DNA of 64,000 nucleotides from Pampus argenteus (taxonomy: Eukaryota; Chordata; Actinopteri; Scombriformes; Stromateidae). The stretch spans positions 24,338,501-24,402,500 of the forward strand of contig CM072870.1 of NCBI GenBank assembly GCA_036937835.1, given 5' to 3'. Both the position numbers and the translations under genes were made by a program. Under the pieces are notes generated by a model that saw nothing but the letters and a program-made list of their open reading frames with translations, did no database searches and was not told the origin of the DNA. Every line of letters begins with the position of its first letter. Positions within the stretch are counted from its first letter, which is position 1. Positions 25,101 through 38,118 of the stretch are shown here, one piece after another.

Positions 25101-27720
25101 TTGTCTTTGTCATAGTTTCCATGCTCTCTTTTCATTAGCCCTGACATCCGTACAGTCAAAGCTGGGCTGGGATCCTCAGAGCTGATGAGAACTCAGAGAG
25201 GAGAGCACAGGGAGGAACATTTACTCATTCTGTTTGCAGTAAAGGGGATGGGCTCCCTGCTCTGGTTCCCTTTGATTGTAATCCTATCTAGGCCAGCACA
25301 AGACACTGGAGACTTCATTCCCTGAATCTTCGTTTGCATGGATGAACGGGAGATGGGGGCCAGCAGTATAGAAAGTTAGTGCTGCTATGCATCCTGCCTA
25401 AAACTCACACAGATAAAAGTTGTTTTATTGTCATATAGTTGTTGCTGTAATGTTGTCGAGCCGTATGCTTATTGCTATCTTTAGATAAGTGGTGCGCATA
25501 AGTTGTGATGTAGTGATGCTACTGGCACTAATGTGCATGAAGTAATGGGAATATATGTCTTAATGCACTCTGCGTATACAGCAAAGGCTCATCATAGCAG
25601 ATGATCTTAAAACTATGGAAGCTGAAGCAGGGAGCTACAATTTCAAATCAGCACTACAGTTTTGCTTGATTGTGTTGTATAATATATTTTTGAAACTGGT
25701 TGATTTATTTAAATCAAACCCAAAAACAAAAAACAAAAAAATAAAAACGCAGATACGTATAAATTATTCAAAGGTACACTTAAGCAACACAAAAGGCTTC
25801 TGTGGCTCAGGGCCTCTGTATTCAGTAGCCTCACTGTTCCCGTGGCTATCAGCATTAAAACCTGTACAGCAGCCTGACATACTGATGCACACTGTGTTTT
25901 CTAGTCAGGTTTCTCTCAAAGGGCTAATATTTTCAACATTACTGTGCTCCGTGTCAGTGCAGTAGATGCCACAGCAGATGTATTAGTTGCTGGTGCGTTT
26001 AAGCTATCGAGAGCTTGGAGACTTTGCAGCTTCTTCTTGCACTCTGTGGTGAAGTCATTTAAAAAGTAATGAAGAGAAGCTACATGCAAGTCAATCTCAC
26101 AGCATGTACAGCACAGCAAGCAGGGCTGTGCATAAGGTCTCATGCATAAAGTCTCCTGTGTATTTTCTGATGGGGAAGTCTCCTCGTCATTGTGGTGACA
26201 TGATGTTCATCACGTTTGCCCTACTTACTGAAACAACAGCAAAGACATCAGTTATATAACTTTCTTCAGAGCTCACAGTGAAATCATCAAAATCCAATGT
26301 CAACAACAAATGCTGCTGCTGGAGGTGATTCATTGGATTCAGCCAGCTGTGAAACATCAGTGGGACTGAACCAAATCAGCAAAGTTGTGGCTATAAAACC
26401 AAAACAGTGAGTTTAAAAAAATTAATTGAAGCTAAGTTGAAATAAAAGAGGGCTGAGAGGAAACACACATTTTCTCTCAGTGTGTCACATAACACATAGC
26501 TATATTGATTAGTGCAGCTGTATATTTTCAAAATATCATTGCAATTAATTTGCATAATGTGGTTTAGATTTAGTATTTCTTTTCCTACATCTTGTTCTTT
26601 TCTAATTCTGCCATAAGACCTGACATGTCATACAGTATGTTTCTGCTCATATGAGATTACACACATGGTTACGTACATATAAACCCAGATTAGAATAGGA
26701 GCATCAGAGTAGCTGTCAGTATTTCAGTGTGTTTTAAGGTCATAAAAGTCAATTGTTCAGCGTTTGGTTAAGTTGGTCATTCAGTTTTTCAGGTAAGTAC
26801 GATTAGTTTTAATGGTTTTAAGCCCATTTTTGCAAGCCAAAATTAGCATTAGTATTAGCATTATAACAGGTCCCTTCTGGCTCCTAAAACCCAAGATGAT
26901 GACAGTCAAATGCAAGAAAATGCCAAAGTCGAGGCCTCAAAATGGGTCTCCATCAACCAATAGGTGGTTATGTCAAATATTTTTTATAGTCTGTCATGAA
27001 CATGTTTAAATTACTACATCAGTGTCAAAAAAAACCTTCTAGCTTTCCCATTGATCCACAATGTTTACAATTACTATTGGTTTCCAAATCTTGTTGTACT
27101 TCATAATGTCCAAATGTGTCCCACAGTACCATACTCACATATCACCCCTACGAGCAACCAGACCTCGGAGTAATTTAGATGCATTTCAAAGAACATTAGA
27201 GCAGGAGATGAAAGTCAAGTTGTGAGGAGAGTATCATGATCGCTGGAATAAAGAGATGAGAAAACAGCTCAATAACATATCGACACGATCCTTTAAAGTC
27301 TTTCAGAGTACAAACAAGTGCTGCAGCCCTGGGGACAGGCTCCCTGCTGTGGCTCATGTTAAATAGGATGCCTTGACATTTTCAGTTTGTCTTCATTTCA
27401 AATGCTTGTCACACAAAAATAAAAACGTCATTATTTTTTCTTTCTAACCTATGGGCACAAATTGGGCACAAAAAATTGGTTACATTAATGTCAGTTGTTT
27501 TCAATAGTAGTATGTACCCAGTAAAAAAAGCTATCAGCTGACTCGCGGAGTAATATGTTATTAGTCGTAATGTGTACAACATAAAATCCAAAAGTCATAC
27601 ATAAGGTGCACTGTTGATTTTTACGTACGTATGAAGTGGATGGAAATAACTTCAGATGATACTACTATACAAAAACTTAGTACTTATAATCATTTTATTT
27701 TACCATTTCAGTTATTGTCT
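22145..27720. other. Unique DNA, no gene recognised
   Basis: Several overlapping open frames occur at 22155-22935 on both strands and at 24609-25185, but none has a domain, signal peptide or splice context that I can support. The block 22690-23000 is GC-richer and non-repetitive. A TGGGATTTGAACCAGG word near 22585 resembles a reversed tRNA B box, but no A box lies at the right distance. Confidence 0.5.
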
Positions 27721-27729
27721 GATGTGGGG

Positions 27730-27970
27730 ATTATCACCCACAGTCTACTATTTTTACCAAATTTCATTACAATCGATAGTTTCCACCAGAATCACAGATA
27801 ATCAGTTTCAGTCAGTTTCATGGTGGATTACTATTGTCAGTCATTCACTGGCAACATGGATATCTGTATAAAAATGTATTGACAATCCATCTAATAATTG
27901 GCGAGGTATTTCAGTCTGGTCCAAAGTGGCGGACCAACATTTCCATCCCTGTCAGAGCTATGCTGCAAGC
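27730..27970 (+). repeat. Dispersed teleost repeat copy
   Basis: The order TTACCAAATTTCATTACAAT, CATGGATATCTGTATAAAAA, GACAATCCATCTAATAATTG, GGTATTTCAGTCTGGTCCAA, AGTGGCGGACC and AGAGCTATGCTGC matches the layout of a repeat I know from fish introns ('tctgtaccaaatttcatggcaatcc...agtctggaccaaagtggtggacc'). Roughly one base in five differs from that remembered pattern. The family's class is not known to me. Confidence 0.6.
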
Positions 27971-27999
27971 GTTTCTTAAAAAAGGCCACAATGCAATGA

Positions 28000-30900
28000 A
28001 GCTGTTTTTCTGTTACTTGAAGTCTTTGTAAAAGGAAAGCAATCATTTTAAATTTACACCTTCTGACTACAGCAGAGCTTAAAGTAGTATTCTGCCTAAA
28101 ATATACTCTTTGTAGTGTTGAACCATGACTCTAAGACGTCTACAGTTTATTCCTTCACAGAGAACATCAGATGATGATGATCAATTGATTCGCATAGTGA
28201 GTTGAAAGATTTTAAACTATCTACAGCCACTTCTGCAGATGTTCATCTGTATGCTCAGCAGATTCCAATCTGTCTTTTTTTTTTTGCTAAATACACATCA
28301 TCTGTGTCAAATATTCATGCATGACCCTCTTGAGCTTGTAAGCAGGTGTGTTTTGATTTGATTTTACTCTTCTATTGGTCAAAACTGTTGCTAAAGAGAA
28401 ATGTATTGCTTTAAAGATGCTCTCCATATGATACCATGATCTCTGTTTTATCTTCATTCTTCATAGATAATTCAAAGCATGGAAATCCCAGGGAGTCTTT
28501 CTTCTGTGTGTTTTTTATCAGGGATGAAGATACTCTGTTTAATCAGTGTGTCTTGATGTCTCTTAGGCTCCAACAGGGTCATGAAGGTTTTACAGCCCAT
28601 GAAGGACCAATAGTTGTTATGTTTAAAACAGCAGATGGAAGGATGTGTATTTAACATGCAGACATATTAGCCTTAATCACTGACAGGAACTGCAATATTT
28701 ACTTAAATCACCATGAAAACGTCTTGGCTGTCAAATCTTGGCTTGAACCTGCCAAATCCATCCTGCCAAAACTAAAGACAAATGTTCACAGTAAATACAC
28801 AATAATTGAATTGATATCTTTACTGTCATGATCTGGTGTCACTTCAGCATCAAAATGGTATTTATGATATATGGGCAGTGTTGCTATGGGGCATAGACAC
28901 AATGGTATGTTTTATGTTTTTAACCTTTATTTATTCAGGGGACTTTCTGCCCAGTAGAACCAACATGATCATGCATCGTACCTATTGTAGTTATAGTAGT
29001 ATGCTAATGTTTGCTTATTAGCAGCATAGCATTAGTATGATGGCAGGTTGAGCTGGTGAGTAATGTCTGGTGTAGTCCTGTTTAACGGGTGCATATGCAG
29101 TTATAATTTGATAATCTAATTGTTTAACAACGTAGTATTTGTTATGACAACTACTTTGTTGTTATGACAGTAAATGATATTTGTTGCAGGGGAGAGTAAA
29201 ACATGTTGACATTGTAGATATTTGTGAACATTTATAGGTGAAACATACAGTGAAGTAAAACCACAGTTAGGTTTGGGTTAAATTGAAATATGTGTAATCA
29301 GGAGCAGTTCATCTCCACCTCTTGCAGAGATTTTATCTTCTATTTTCTTTTCTATTTTTGTCTCATTTTGTTAGTTTTCCAGCAGCATTACTCTCATGTT
29401 GTAGTTTTACACAATGACCTGTGTCTAAAGAATAGGAAAGGTTAAAGGTCAACATGTGTTAATGTCGTCTTTGCCTTATCTATTATATTACTAAAACGCC
29501 ACATAGTCGCATATTTAACGTCATACAGGTTCAAGTGTTAAATGTGTCTAATTTCTGTTACAAAAACTCATAGATCAGTTGAATAACTCAAAAGCTCATT
29601 ATGCACAGAGCACTGAATACTGCACTGAGCTGGGAAATGAGCTGGGCCGTTTGTTCACTGGCTGCATGTACAGTGTAACAATTAGTTGAAAAACCCATCT
29701 GCAGTCAGCACACTAAATGCTTCTCTTTCAGACACAATATGTCCTTGTTTACTTCACCTTGGAGGTGACTGCGAATCAATATCTCTTAGTATCACAGCTA
29801 ATAGCCACATTAGTGAAGTGTTTCTGGGGATGAACTGACGACTACCTGCTGTGATGTACAATTGGGGCGATATGTGTCCTGATTAAGGTAATATTATAAA
29901 TAATAAATGACATGCATCAAGACGCCTATCAGTGTACATGCACCCCCACAGGTAACAGTGTGTTACTCACTTCACATAAATGCCTGATCACTTTGGTATT
30001 AATAGTTTGAATTTTCAAGATTTACATAATAAAGTGTAAAGTCTGTGAGGGTGGCAGCCTTCACATTTCACGTTAGTAGGGAATCTGCAGTATTGCTTAA
30101 TAATGCAAAGGCACACACACACACACACACACACACATGCACCACTATATTAGGCTGCTTCTTGTCTTTTAAACAGACAGTTGGGAAGTGAACTTGTTTG
30201 AAGAACTTATCCAGTGTGGAGTAGCTGCACAGAAGCTGAGCAATGTACCGCTGTGGACGGGAACAAAAGCAAAACCTATTTAACCACCTAAAAAAATCAA
30301 TATCAGTATGAGTGTACAATGTATTCAGAACATTTGCACTACACCTCTTAACCTTGTTATCAGACGACCCTTTCCTTTGGTAATACAGTACAAACGTACA
30401 CACGCTGTATTACTCTGCAGCACTTTCTGACCCAAACAGGTGTGTATTAACATTATATTACATTATATGTTCATCTTTAAACTTCATGTGATATGCTGTT
30501 TGATACTTCCTCACAATGTTTCTGTGCAGCAGTGACATGCGTCTTTAATTTAGCCTTAGAGAAGTGAAGAGGTAGAAAATGTAGCTGTATCATCTCAAGA
30601 GGATTTAAGAGCACCTGGCCCTCCACTGTTTCCGAGATGCAAGTAAATGACCCTTTTTGCAGGTAATACGGAGGAGCCCACTCATTGTAAGCAATTTCAC
30701 TGAAAATGCTGCATAGTATTATGAGACAATTGGGTCTGAACTGAATTCGGGGAAGGTTATCAGGCGAGCCGAAACTCAGCACTTTCATTTTGAACATTAA
30801 TCATTCTGATTATTTCTCAACAAAGAGTTTAGCTTGAAGACGAGGTGGTGTTGGGGTTTCGCCTCTCATTAGGCAAGGAGAAATGATGTCTGCTCTGGTG

Positions 30901-33900
30901 GAAAAAAACCCTTTTCTCTCTTAGTGAACCTGCGTGAATGTCAGGACCGTGAAAATGGAGCAACAACAATGGTCCTCCTGCCAAAAGCCCACATTTGTTC
31001 GGCTGCACAACATTGAGGAGGTGATTTCTGTCCATCTGTTCTGTAGCACAGCCCAATATTCAAGCTAATCACCATGACTGCTATCATCAGTGCTGGTCAT
31101 TCAGCAGGGCGGATCTGCTGAACACAAAGGCAGGAACACCAACTAGTATAACAATACAGCAGGTGTGGAAGGGTGGAGGAGCTAACGTAACATGAGCCAT
31201 CAGCAGCAGCAGAGTTTCTCTGGGGTTTAATCGTGTCTCCTTTCTCTGTTAGACAAACAGCACAAACAGATTGGATATTCTTACATTGTATGAAGATTAA
31301 TGAATATGAATATATTTCAATATTCATGAAACGAGTAAGGCATATTGGGAATTTATGGATGCTGACAGTGCTCTTCAATATGACTAAACATTAATTTAAT
31401 TTTAATGGTTTGAGGTGAAAACATGTTTCTACTATTGGAAAGGAGGCAGGCAAAATATTAGGAACCCTTTTCAATATCAGCACCACCCACTACGACCTCA
31501 ATAATAAACATAATAATAATAATAATTGAAACTTGTATAAGCGTGTAAAATAATTTATGGCAGAGCTGTTGTATTCATCATTATCATTGTATTTTTTCAA
31601 AGGTTCAACACTAGAGGTTGTTTCTGTGGAATCAGTTCATCATTTTAGGACTTTGTCAACTTGATAGAAAACTAAATTAAAGCAATTTGTAATGATAATT
31701 AAGGTTATTTTCTCATACTTACATAGATAAACCCAGTACAGCCCCTATGTATTGTATTTCTGACTGTTCAGGTGTTTCTTTTCTCTTTTAAACACAGCCA
31801 AGGTCTGATTTCTTTTCAAATATCCTCAGCTTGACAGCAGACATTACACTATTGTGCCTCCCCTTATCTGTCATTCAAATCAGCCCTTCTGTCAAATTGT
31901 AATCCCCATATCTAAATGGCTTCGTCCCTGTGTGTTGGATGTCATTGCTGCCCTTTAGAAACAGCCGAAACACGGAGCAACATAAGCCATGTTTGTGCTG
32001 AGCTGCGGCTTATCGCGTTTCATCATTTTGTTCATTTATCCTGCGTATCGTCTTTTATAAAGACCCAGACACAACTATTACAAATAACAATGTCCTATTT
32101 TATGTGAGAATCCTACAGTGAGACGATCGATCATGTTTAATATGGCAGTGATTGAAATCTCTGTTTACCTTTATGCAACCGTTGCTACGCTAGCTGAGCT
32201 CAGCTACTAGCTTACGGATGCTAAATAGGATAGCAACCTGCTTTCTCAGCTGTTTTCCTCAGAAACTTTAATCATGATCAACCTGATTAAAATCTTTTAT
32301 GTAATAATTTATTAAAGTGTTTCTAGGCTAGCCAACCGCAGCTACTAGCTAGCTGCTATGCTATCGCTAACCGTAACACTTTCTACTTTTGTTAATACAA
32401 TACAATATCATGTTTGTATCCTTGTGTTAGAATAATCGGTAGGCCTATTACGGCTGATGATTTGATTATATTCATCTAATCTCTAGTATTGAAAAATAAA
32501 AACTCACAAATTATTAAACTTATACCTTATTCTGTTTTTATCAAATTATATCATGATATTATTATATTATATTTATCAAATATTTGAACTTATTTGCAGT
32601 ACATTGAATAAAAAAATAAAAATACAATTTCATTAGAGCTTCACTATAATCTGTCTTATTATTTTAATATCTTAAACTAATACTTGCCATTCTTCATTTT
32701 TTTCCCTCATTTTCTATTTCTATTTTCTCCTTCTACCTGTTTGGCAGGTGTGATCAGCATATGTTATCCTTCCATCAGGTGCTGGATAATATCACAGCAA
32801 TATTGCTTTTCTCTCGGTATCGTATAGAAACCTTCCTTCCCTAGAAAGTTAACTTTTTCCATTAAAAAAAAAAAATCTATCTTTTATCTCAACTCCAACA
32901 TTATGAAACGTTTTTTGCACATGGAAGATAATGTCAGCTGTCAAGAGCAATAAAATGAAAATAAACTGCCCAAAAATTGAGAAAGCAGGTTTTTGCAGGC
33001 TGTTTGTGATCTTCCACTGTGAACCATTATTCGTCAGTAACGTGGCTAGAAAGAAAGTTATTAACTCTGCTCTCAGAGAAATTAATGTGTCTTACTCAGA
33101 AATGCTAAGCCATGAGGAAAGTATTATATATAATCAGTTTAATCCTCTTCACTGATGTAATCTGTCGAATGGCACACATCTGAAATCTGACGCTGGAACG
33201 ACACTCGACGTTCTGCGATGTCTGCAGCTACATGCTGGCACTTCACTTATGTGTATCTTGTTATGTGTATCTGCGCTGGTAAAAGGTTAAAGGTTAAGAG
33301 AGTAAGGTTTATATTAAGGTCCCTGTAATACACATTAGTAAATAGGTTAGGTTATAAGACGCTTATTAACAATAAGACTATATAATTGATAATATACCTA
33401 TATTGATATGTTTTTTAATATATATCAACCTTGACAACATGCAGTGCTCATTCCAAATTTGGTCCAATAACATTTTGAAAGTCTTGAAGAGCTGCACGAT
33501 TGCATCGAATGATCCTCATTCAAATTGGCCTCCATGCACTTGCACACAAACACAGAACAAACAGAACATGCTTTCATCTGGGTAATTTACTTAGTATCTC
33601 ATAATTTTACTTCATCTTCATCTTTCCATGTACTTTCTTCTTTTCTTGGAGAATTCGCCTTACATATTGGAGTTGTTGAACTGTTTGCAGGTGTTTATTT
33701 GAAGTTTGGTGCAAGGCCTATCCCAAACCATAAAAATAATACATAAAAACAGCTCGACAGGAACACCACACTGTGTTGTGATGTGATCTGCAATGTCATT
33801 TACAATCATTATTTCAAACTATAAACCACAGCAACCCAGATGTCACCGGTGTTCAGCATGTGGGGAGTGCTTTAGAGCAAACATCTGCTCTCTGATACTC

Positions 33901-34290
33901 TGTCATGTATCATCAGTCTGTGGTTTTCATCTTGTTCCAAAAGATACTGATGCAATGCAGCCTAGTAACTGACCTTTACTGTGTCCAGTGATCCCTCCGC
34001 CTGTCCTCTGCTACTGAATGTGGCTGGTACATGTACTTATAGGTTAAAAGACACGAGCAAGAGAATGGTAAACTTTGACGACTGTGGCCAGTTAGTCAAT
34101 TAGCTTGGATGGAGTGCCTGTTTAGAAATCTTTCACTAACCTTGGCATGGCGGCAAGGATGGAGTAACCCGCTTAAACGTACAGGCAGCTGTTATGATGC
34201 TGAATGTCTATCAGCTGAGGATCAGACAGCAGCAGCATCAAGCCAGGGTGACAAGCACATAAGATCTCTTTCTGTATGGACGAATGCAAC
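28000..34290. other. Unique AT-rich DNA, no gene
   Basis: No supported exon. The stretch 30600-31130 is non-repetitive, GC-richer and may be regulatory. The area 32160-32380 contains clustered GCTAGC/AGCTACTAGCTAGCTGC words. A/T-rich simple tracts lie near 28276-28286 (poly-T), 31506-31527 (AAT) and 32863-32876 (poly-A). ORFs such as 30477-30797 (minus) lack motifs. Confidence 0.5.
30112..30137. repeat. (CA)n microsatellite
   Basis: A perfect CA run of about 13 copies. Confidence 0.95.
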
Positions 34291-34309
34291 CATCCTAAAA
34301 ACCATGACT

Positions 34310-34560
34310 GTCACGATGGCAGTCGTGTCTGTTGTTGTTTCCCTGTGTTCTCCCCCTCCTTGTGTTGTCTGTGTGGGCGTGTCACACTTCCCTGGGCCTC
34401 CTGGATAATCAACAGATGAAGCACACCTGCCATTCCTCAGCTCACCTGCCTTCCATCAACTCATCACTCCAACTACATATAAACCCTGGCTAAACAACCT
34501 GGCTAGTTTCCATTGTTTCCAAGCTGATGATACGTGCATTTTGTTTTCCTGACACACAAC
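34310..34560 (+). mobile_element. Possible solo LTR or promoter fragment of a retroelement
   Basis: The sequence opens with TGTCACGATGGCAGTCGTGT, continues pyrimidine-rich (TTCCCTGTGTTCTCCCCCTC), then GGCGTGTCACACTTCCCTGG and GCACACCTGCCATTCCTCAG, and reaches a TATA-like ACATATAAACCCTGG at about 34474. The TG start, C-rich leader and TATA box match the texture of many fish LTRs and LINE 5' ends. I could not find a clear CA end or target duplication, so the right boundary is a guess. Confidence 0.35.
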
Positions 34561-34569
34561 CCGTCAGTT

Positions 34570-35220
34570 TAGATCAGCAAAGGAACGTGTTGCCTTTTCT
34601 GATTTTGATCTGATCACATAGCTCAACCTTTACATCACCCACTCATGTGGGTAACTTTACTGCGCATCAGCAACATTGTCAATATGTCATTTAATTTAGA
34701 AAAATAAGACAACATGTCTGGATTAAACTACATTAATGTGCATTTGCCAGTTAAGTGAAGAAAGTCTTGCACAAACTTTATCATCATCATCAATCTTACA
34801 TTTATGTTATGTAAAAGAAAATTGCAGCTTCCTCACTATAATCACAAACATCATATTTTGCCAAAGGGTGGTTCAATGCTCGTTGATTGAATTTGATAAA
34901 TTTCCTAAACAATGATTGAAACATAATTTCTACCTGTGGACCTGTATGGCAGTATAATCCCAATTTCGTCCTTGAGCACATTAGGCAGCAACAGATTTCT
35001 TAGCAGTTTCTATAGCAACCACACAGACATACAGTGTCTGCTATATTTCTGCAATGCAAGAATTTCCTTCTTTAAAGGTTTCTCTAAAAACTGAAAAGGC
35101 CTTATTAGTACATTTACCTTTACCTTTGCATTAACCGCCATCATCGTCTCATCTGTTTCATTATACCATCTATAATTAGATAAGCCGTTTTTAATGAACA
35201 CCTGGAAGTCAAACAACACT
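34570..35220. other. Unique AT-rich DNA, no gene
   Basis: Nothing recognised. The minus-strand frame at 35010-35219 is short and motif-free. Confidence 0.5.
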
Positions 35221-35229
35221 GCGGGCTCT

Positions 35230-35530
35230 GCTGATGCAGAGATTTATTTAATAATATCGCACCCACAACTACCAATCAGCATTGCTTTAGTAAATATGTA
35301 AATGAACTGTGGAGACTTAGCACCACCGCTGCACATTTCAATTAGTTTTATTGTCACTGCTATTACATTTGTCATCGTAAATAGCACCATATGCTCACAG
35401 CACTTAATTCAAGTTGAGGAGAGATTATGAGCAGATGATTTAGCAATTGCACCGCTCCTCCACAGTGATATGGTACTGGCTGATGTAAAGTGAAATGAAG
35501 CCAGGCACTCGTATGAGTTGAGGGCGCCGT
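35230..35530. promoter_or_regulatory. Candidate conserved non-coding element
   Basis: About 300 bp of non-repetitive sequence with several homeodomain-type cores (TTTCAATTAGTTTTATTGTC, ACTTAATTCAAG, TTTAGCAATTGCACC) and no coding pattern. It belongs to a run of such blocks reaching 36740. Function is inferred from motif texture only. Confidence 0.35.
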
Positions 35531-35899
35531 TTCCCTCCCCTCTGATTGACTAAACATTTAGCTGTGGTATAATTGGTCTGGTAACAAAGTGACCATGGGG
35601 CGTGAATAAATTTGTAACAAGCCCTTTGATCAGACTCGGAAGCACATTGGCATCTAGAGCCTCCCTCAACATGGCGAGCTGTCAGCAGTTTTGGTGAGTT
35701 GTGAAGGGCAGGAATTTCAATACAGGCTAAATTATTTTTCTTTCCTCATCTGCAATATATCATCAGGTTGGGAATAACCCTTGATCCAGAAAAGTGAAAA
35801 TTCACACCCTCAGGAACACCCTCACTATTTCAAAGGAACATAATGGTTTGTTTTTTAGATATTTGTGTAACAGATGTGAAATTTTTTACATATAATTTG

Positions 35900-36380
35900 G
35901 CAGATCTATGATAGTAAACAATATGTGAAAAATCAATAACCTAATGAATAAAATCTTGAGCAAAAATACCATATTTCCCTCCCGCCATGCCCGCTGTTGA
36001 CGGGCTTGTCCCAAAGGTTAAATTATCATCGAGGTCCATGAGTCGTGCTCTTGCCAAGTGGACAATGTATAGAGGAAATCGGGCATCTCCAAGCAGCAGG
36101 GGTGAAACTGTCAACTGCTGCGGTGGGAAATGCACTGTGGTTGCCCTCGCCTTCTGGCCTACTCCATCTCCTGCTTCATCAGAGGCTCGCCCTCTCACAC
36201 CTCGCCTCCTCCCACCACTCCGCAAATCAGCAGATCTGTAGCCTGTCGGCGGTGATGAATAGAGGGCGTCTGCAGCCGCTGCTGCCACCACAGGCCCAGA
36301 TGGATGATAGTGGGCCGTTAAAGTGCTTCCTGCACTACAGTGGCCGACATAGTCAAGGCGAACGTCAATGGGCAATGTTC
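35900..36380. promoter_or_regulatory. Candidate conserved element, GC-rich, open on both strands
   Basis: This GC-richer island (visibly above its roughly 35-40% GC surroundings) follows an AT-rich shoulder. It is open for 144 codons on the minus strand (35941-36375) and for 84 and 120 codons in two plus frames. None of the translations resembles a known domain. The minus product ends in a DLDDNLTFGTSPSTAGMAGG segment of normal composition, so a real exon cannot be excluded. Openness in three frames at once points to composition, not coding. I lean towards a conserved regulatory element. Confidence 0.35.
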
Positions 36381-36619
36381 CTGTGTGTTATTTCTCTCTT
36401 TTTTTAAATGATGTTTGTGCTGTGAGTGCCATTGGTAAGAGTTGAAACACAGTCAGAGCATCTGGTGCACCAAGTCAGACATTTACACAATTATGTAGCA
36501 ACAGCAACAGTTTTTTCCCTTTTTACCTCCCACATGCGCAACAACATTAATGTCAAAACATTGCCACGGTATGTCAGACTGCTGCGCAGGCTGAGGCTGT
36601 CCATATAATTCACTTTTGT

Positions 36620-36740
36620 GTGACGCCATATCTAGTAATTGCATAGCTAATTGCAGGGCTAATTGAGAAGTATTCAGAATTAATTATAAACTTCTCCCAG
36701 ATGATGAAGGAAATTGGTTCAATTATATACACTTCTAAAT
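36620..36740. promoter_or_regulatory. Homeodomain-site cluster
   Basis: Four TAATT cores fall within about 50 bp: TAATTG at 36636, 36648 and 36660, and TAATTA at 36681. They sit in unique sequence and are followed by AATTGGTTCAATTATATAC. The regular 12-bp spacing of the first three puts them close to one helical turn apart. This fits homeodomain binding, but sites of this type are also frequent by chance in AT-rich DNA. Confidence 0.35.
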
Positions 36741-36749
36741 CCGCCCCTA

Positions 36750-38110
36750 ATCACACCATTTAGCCCCTGTGAGCAGTCAATAAAGAGAAAATGGAGTGTT
36801 TATCAGTTTTTGCCACAATATTTGAAAATTACAGCTTTACTTGTTTTTCTTATGTTTAAACACACTGAACACTTTCCTTTTTTCTTACCTTCTTCTCCAG
36901 TGAATTGACAGTTGCTTAATGAAATTATTTCCAATATAAATGTGCCCCAGCCTCTTTATAATGTTGATTCTTCCTGACCTCCTCGCTCCTCTAAATCCTG
37001 TTGTGCAGCTGACATAGATATTAGACCCCATAATGACCCTGGGGAGGGACTGAAGCATGAGCAAACACTGGAAAGAACATAAACCAGTGAATCACGTGTT
37101 ATCAAAAGAGAGCTCTGTTACAGGCATGGAGGCATCCAGCAGAGTTAAGCATGTGCTCAAGCCTGCACAGTGACAGTGTTATTGTCATTAGATTAATTCA
37201 GCAACTGAAGATGCACTTAACCCTCCGGCAGCATGGTGATAAATTGTTTGGGTGTCCAGCAGAGGCCAGCTATGAGCCACAGTAAATAGCAGAATCATTT
37301 ATTTTTTAAGGTATGACAGAACCAGAGCCGTGTTTGCACATTCCCTGCATTGTAGTACCACGCCTCAATACTTAGTCAAAGCTAAGCATTTAATGTTTCT
37401 CACAAGCGAATGTGCAGCGCCTTTGATGCATGGAATTAGCCTATATAATCAGTAAAGACCATAAGGTCATGTGTTTAAACACTGTTGCAGAGTCAACAGT
37501 GTGTATGTAGCACAACAAGCTAACAGTGTTTGCATGAGAGTAGGAAGCACTGAAAATGTGGTGGGGGACCATCTAACAGATGTTCTGGGGTAGATATATT
37601 TTCCTGTATTCTGGTACCTATTAACAGGTTTTATCTGTCTATACTAGCATGAGAAAAATTAAGGGTATTTTGTATTTAATTCAGAAGAAGCGGTTGGCCC
37701 CGGATCTTATATCTGAAGATATTAAATAGTACAGAAAATGATTCAATGACTAATTCAGAGCCCTCTTTAGTAATAACCACTCATTGTTTATTTAAACTTG
37801 AGGATCTCTTTGTACTTTCTGATGTAAAGAGAATTCACTGATGGGCCTCCTGCTGTTGGCTCTGTTAGCTGTCTCCAGGGCATCTCTGGTACCAGGTAAC
37901 AGCACTCATCAATGACAGTTTCACTTGGTCAGATGTGTTAGGTAGGAGGTGTCACATTATTCTGTCAGCTGATATGACAGAAAACTGGAGGAGCAGCAGC
38001 TTGGATAGAGAGGAGCCAGTCCGATGTAAGAATCAAGACAGAGTGGTGCAGAAATCAGAAAAAGTTTTCTCTCATTACAAAATTCAGTTTGACGAAGGGA
38101 GTGTGTTTGC
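36750..38110. other. Unique DNA flanking the minisatellite, no gene
   Basis: No repeats or exons recognised. The 67-codon plus frame at 37935-38138 runs to within 50 bp of the repeat array but has no signature. Confidence 0.5.
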
Positions 38111-38118
38111 TTATTTGG

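Noticed and set aside
24609..25185. Two overlapping 129-131 codon plus-strand frames
   Set aside because: They overlap out of frame with each other, carry no recognisable motif and show irregular Cys/Ser-rich composition typical of chance ORFs.
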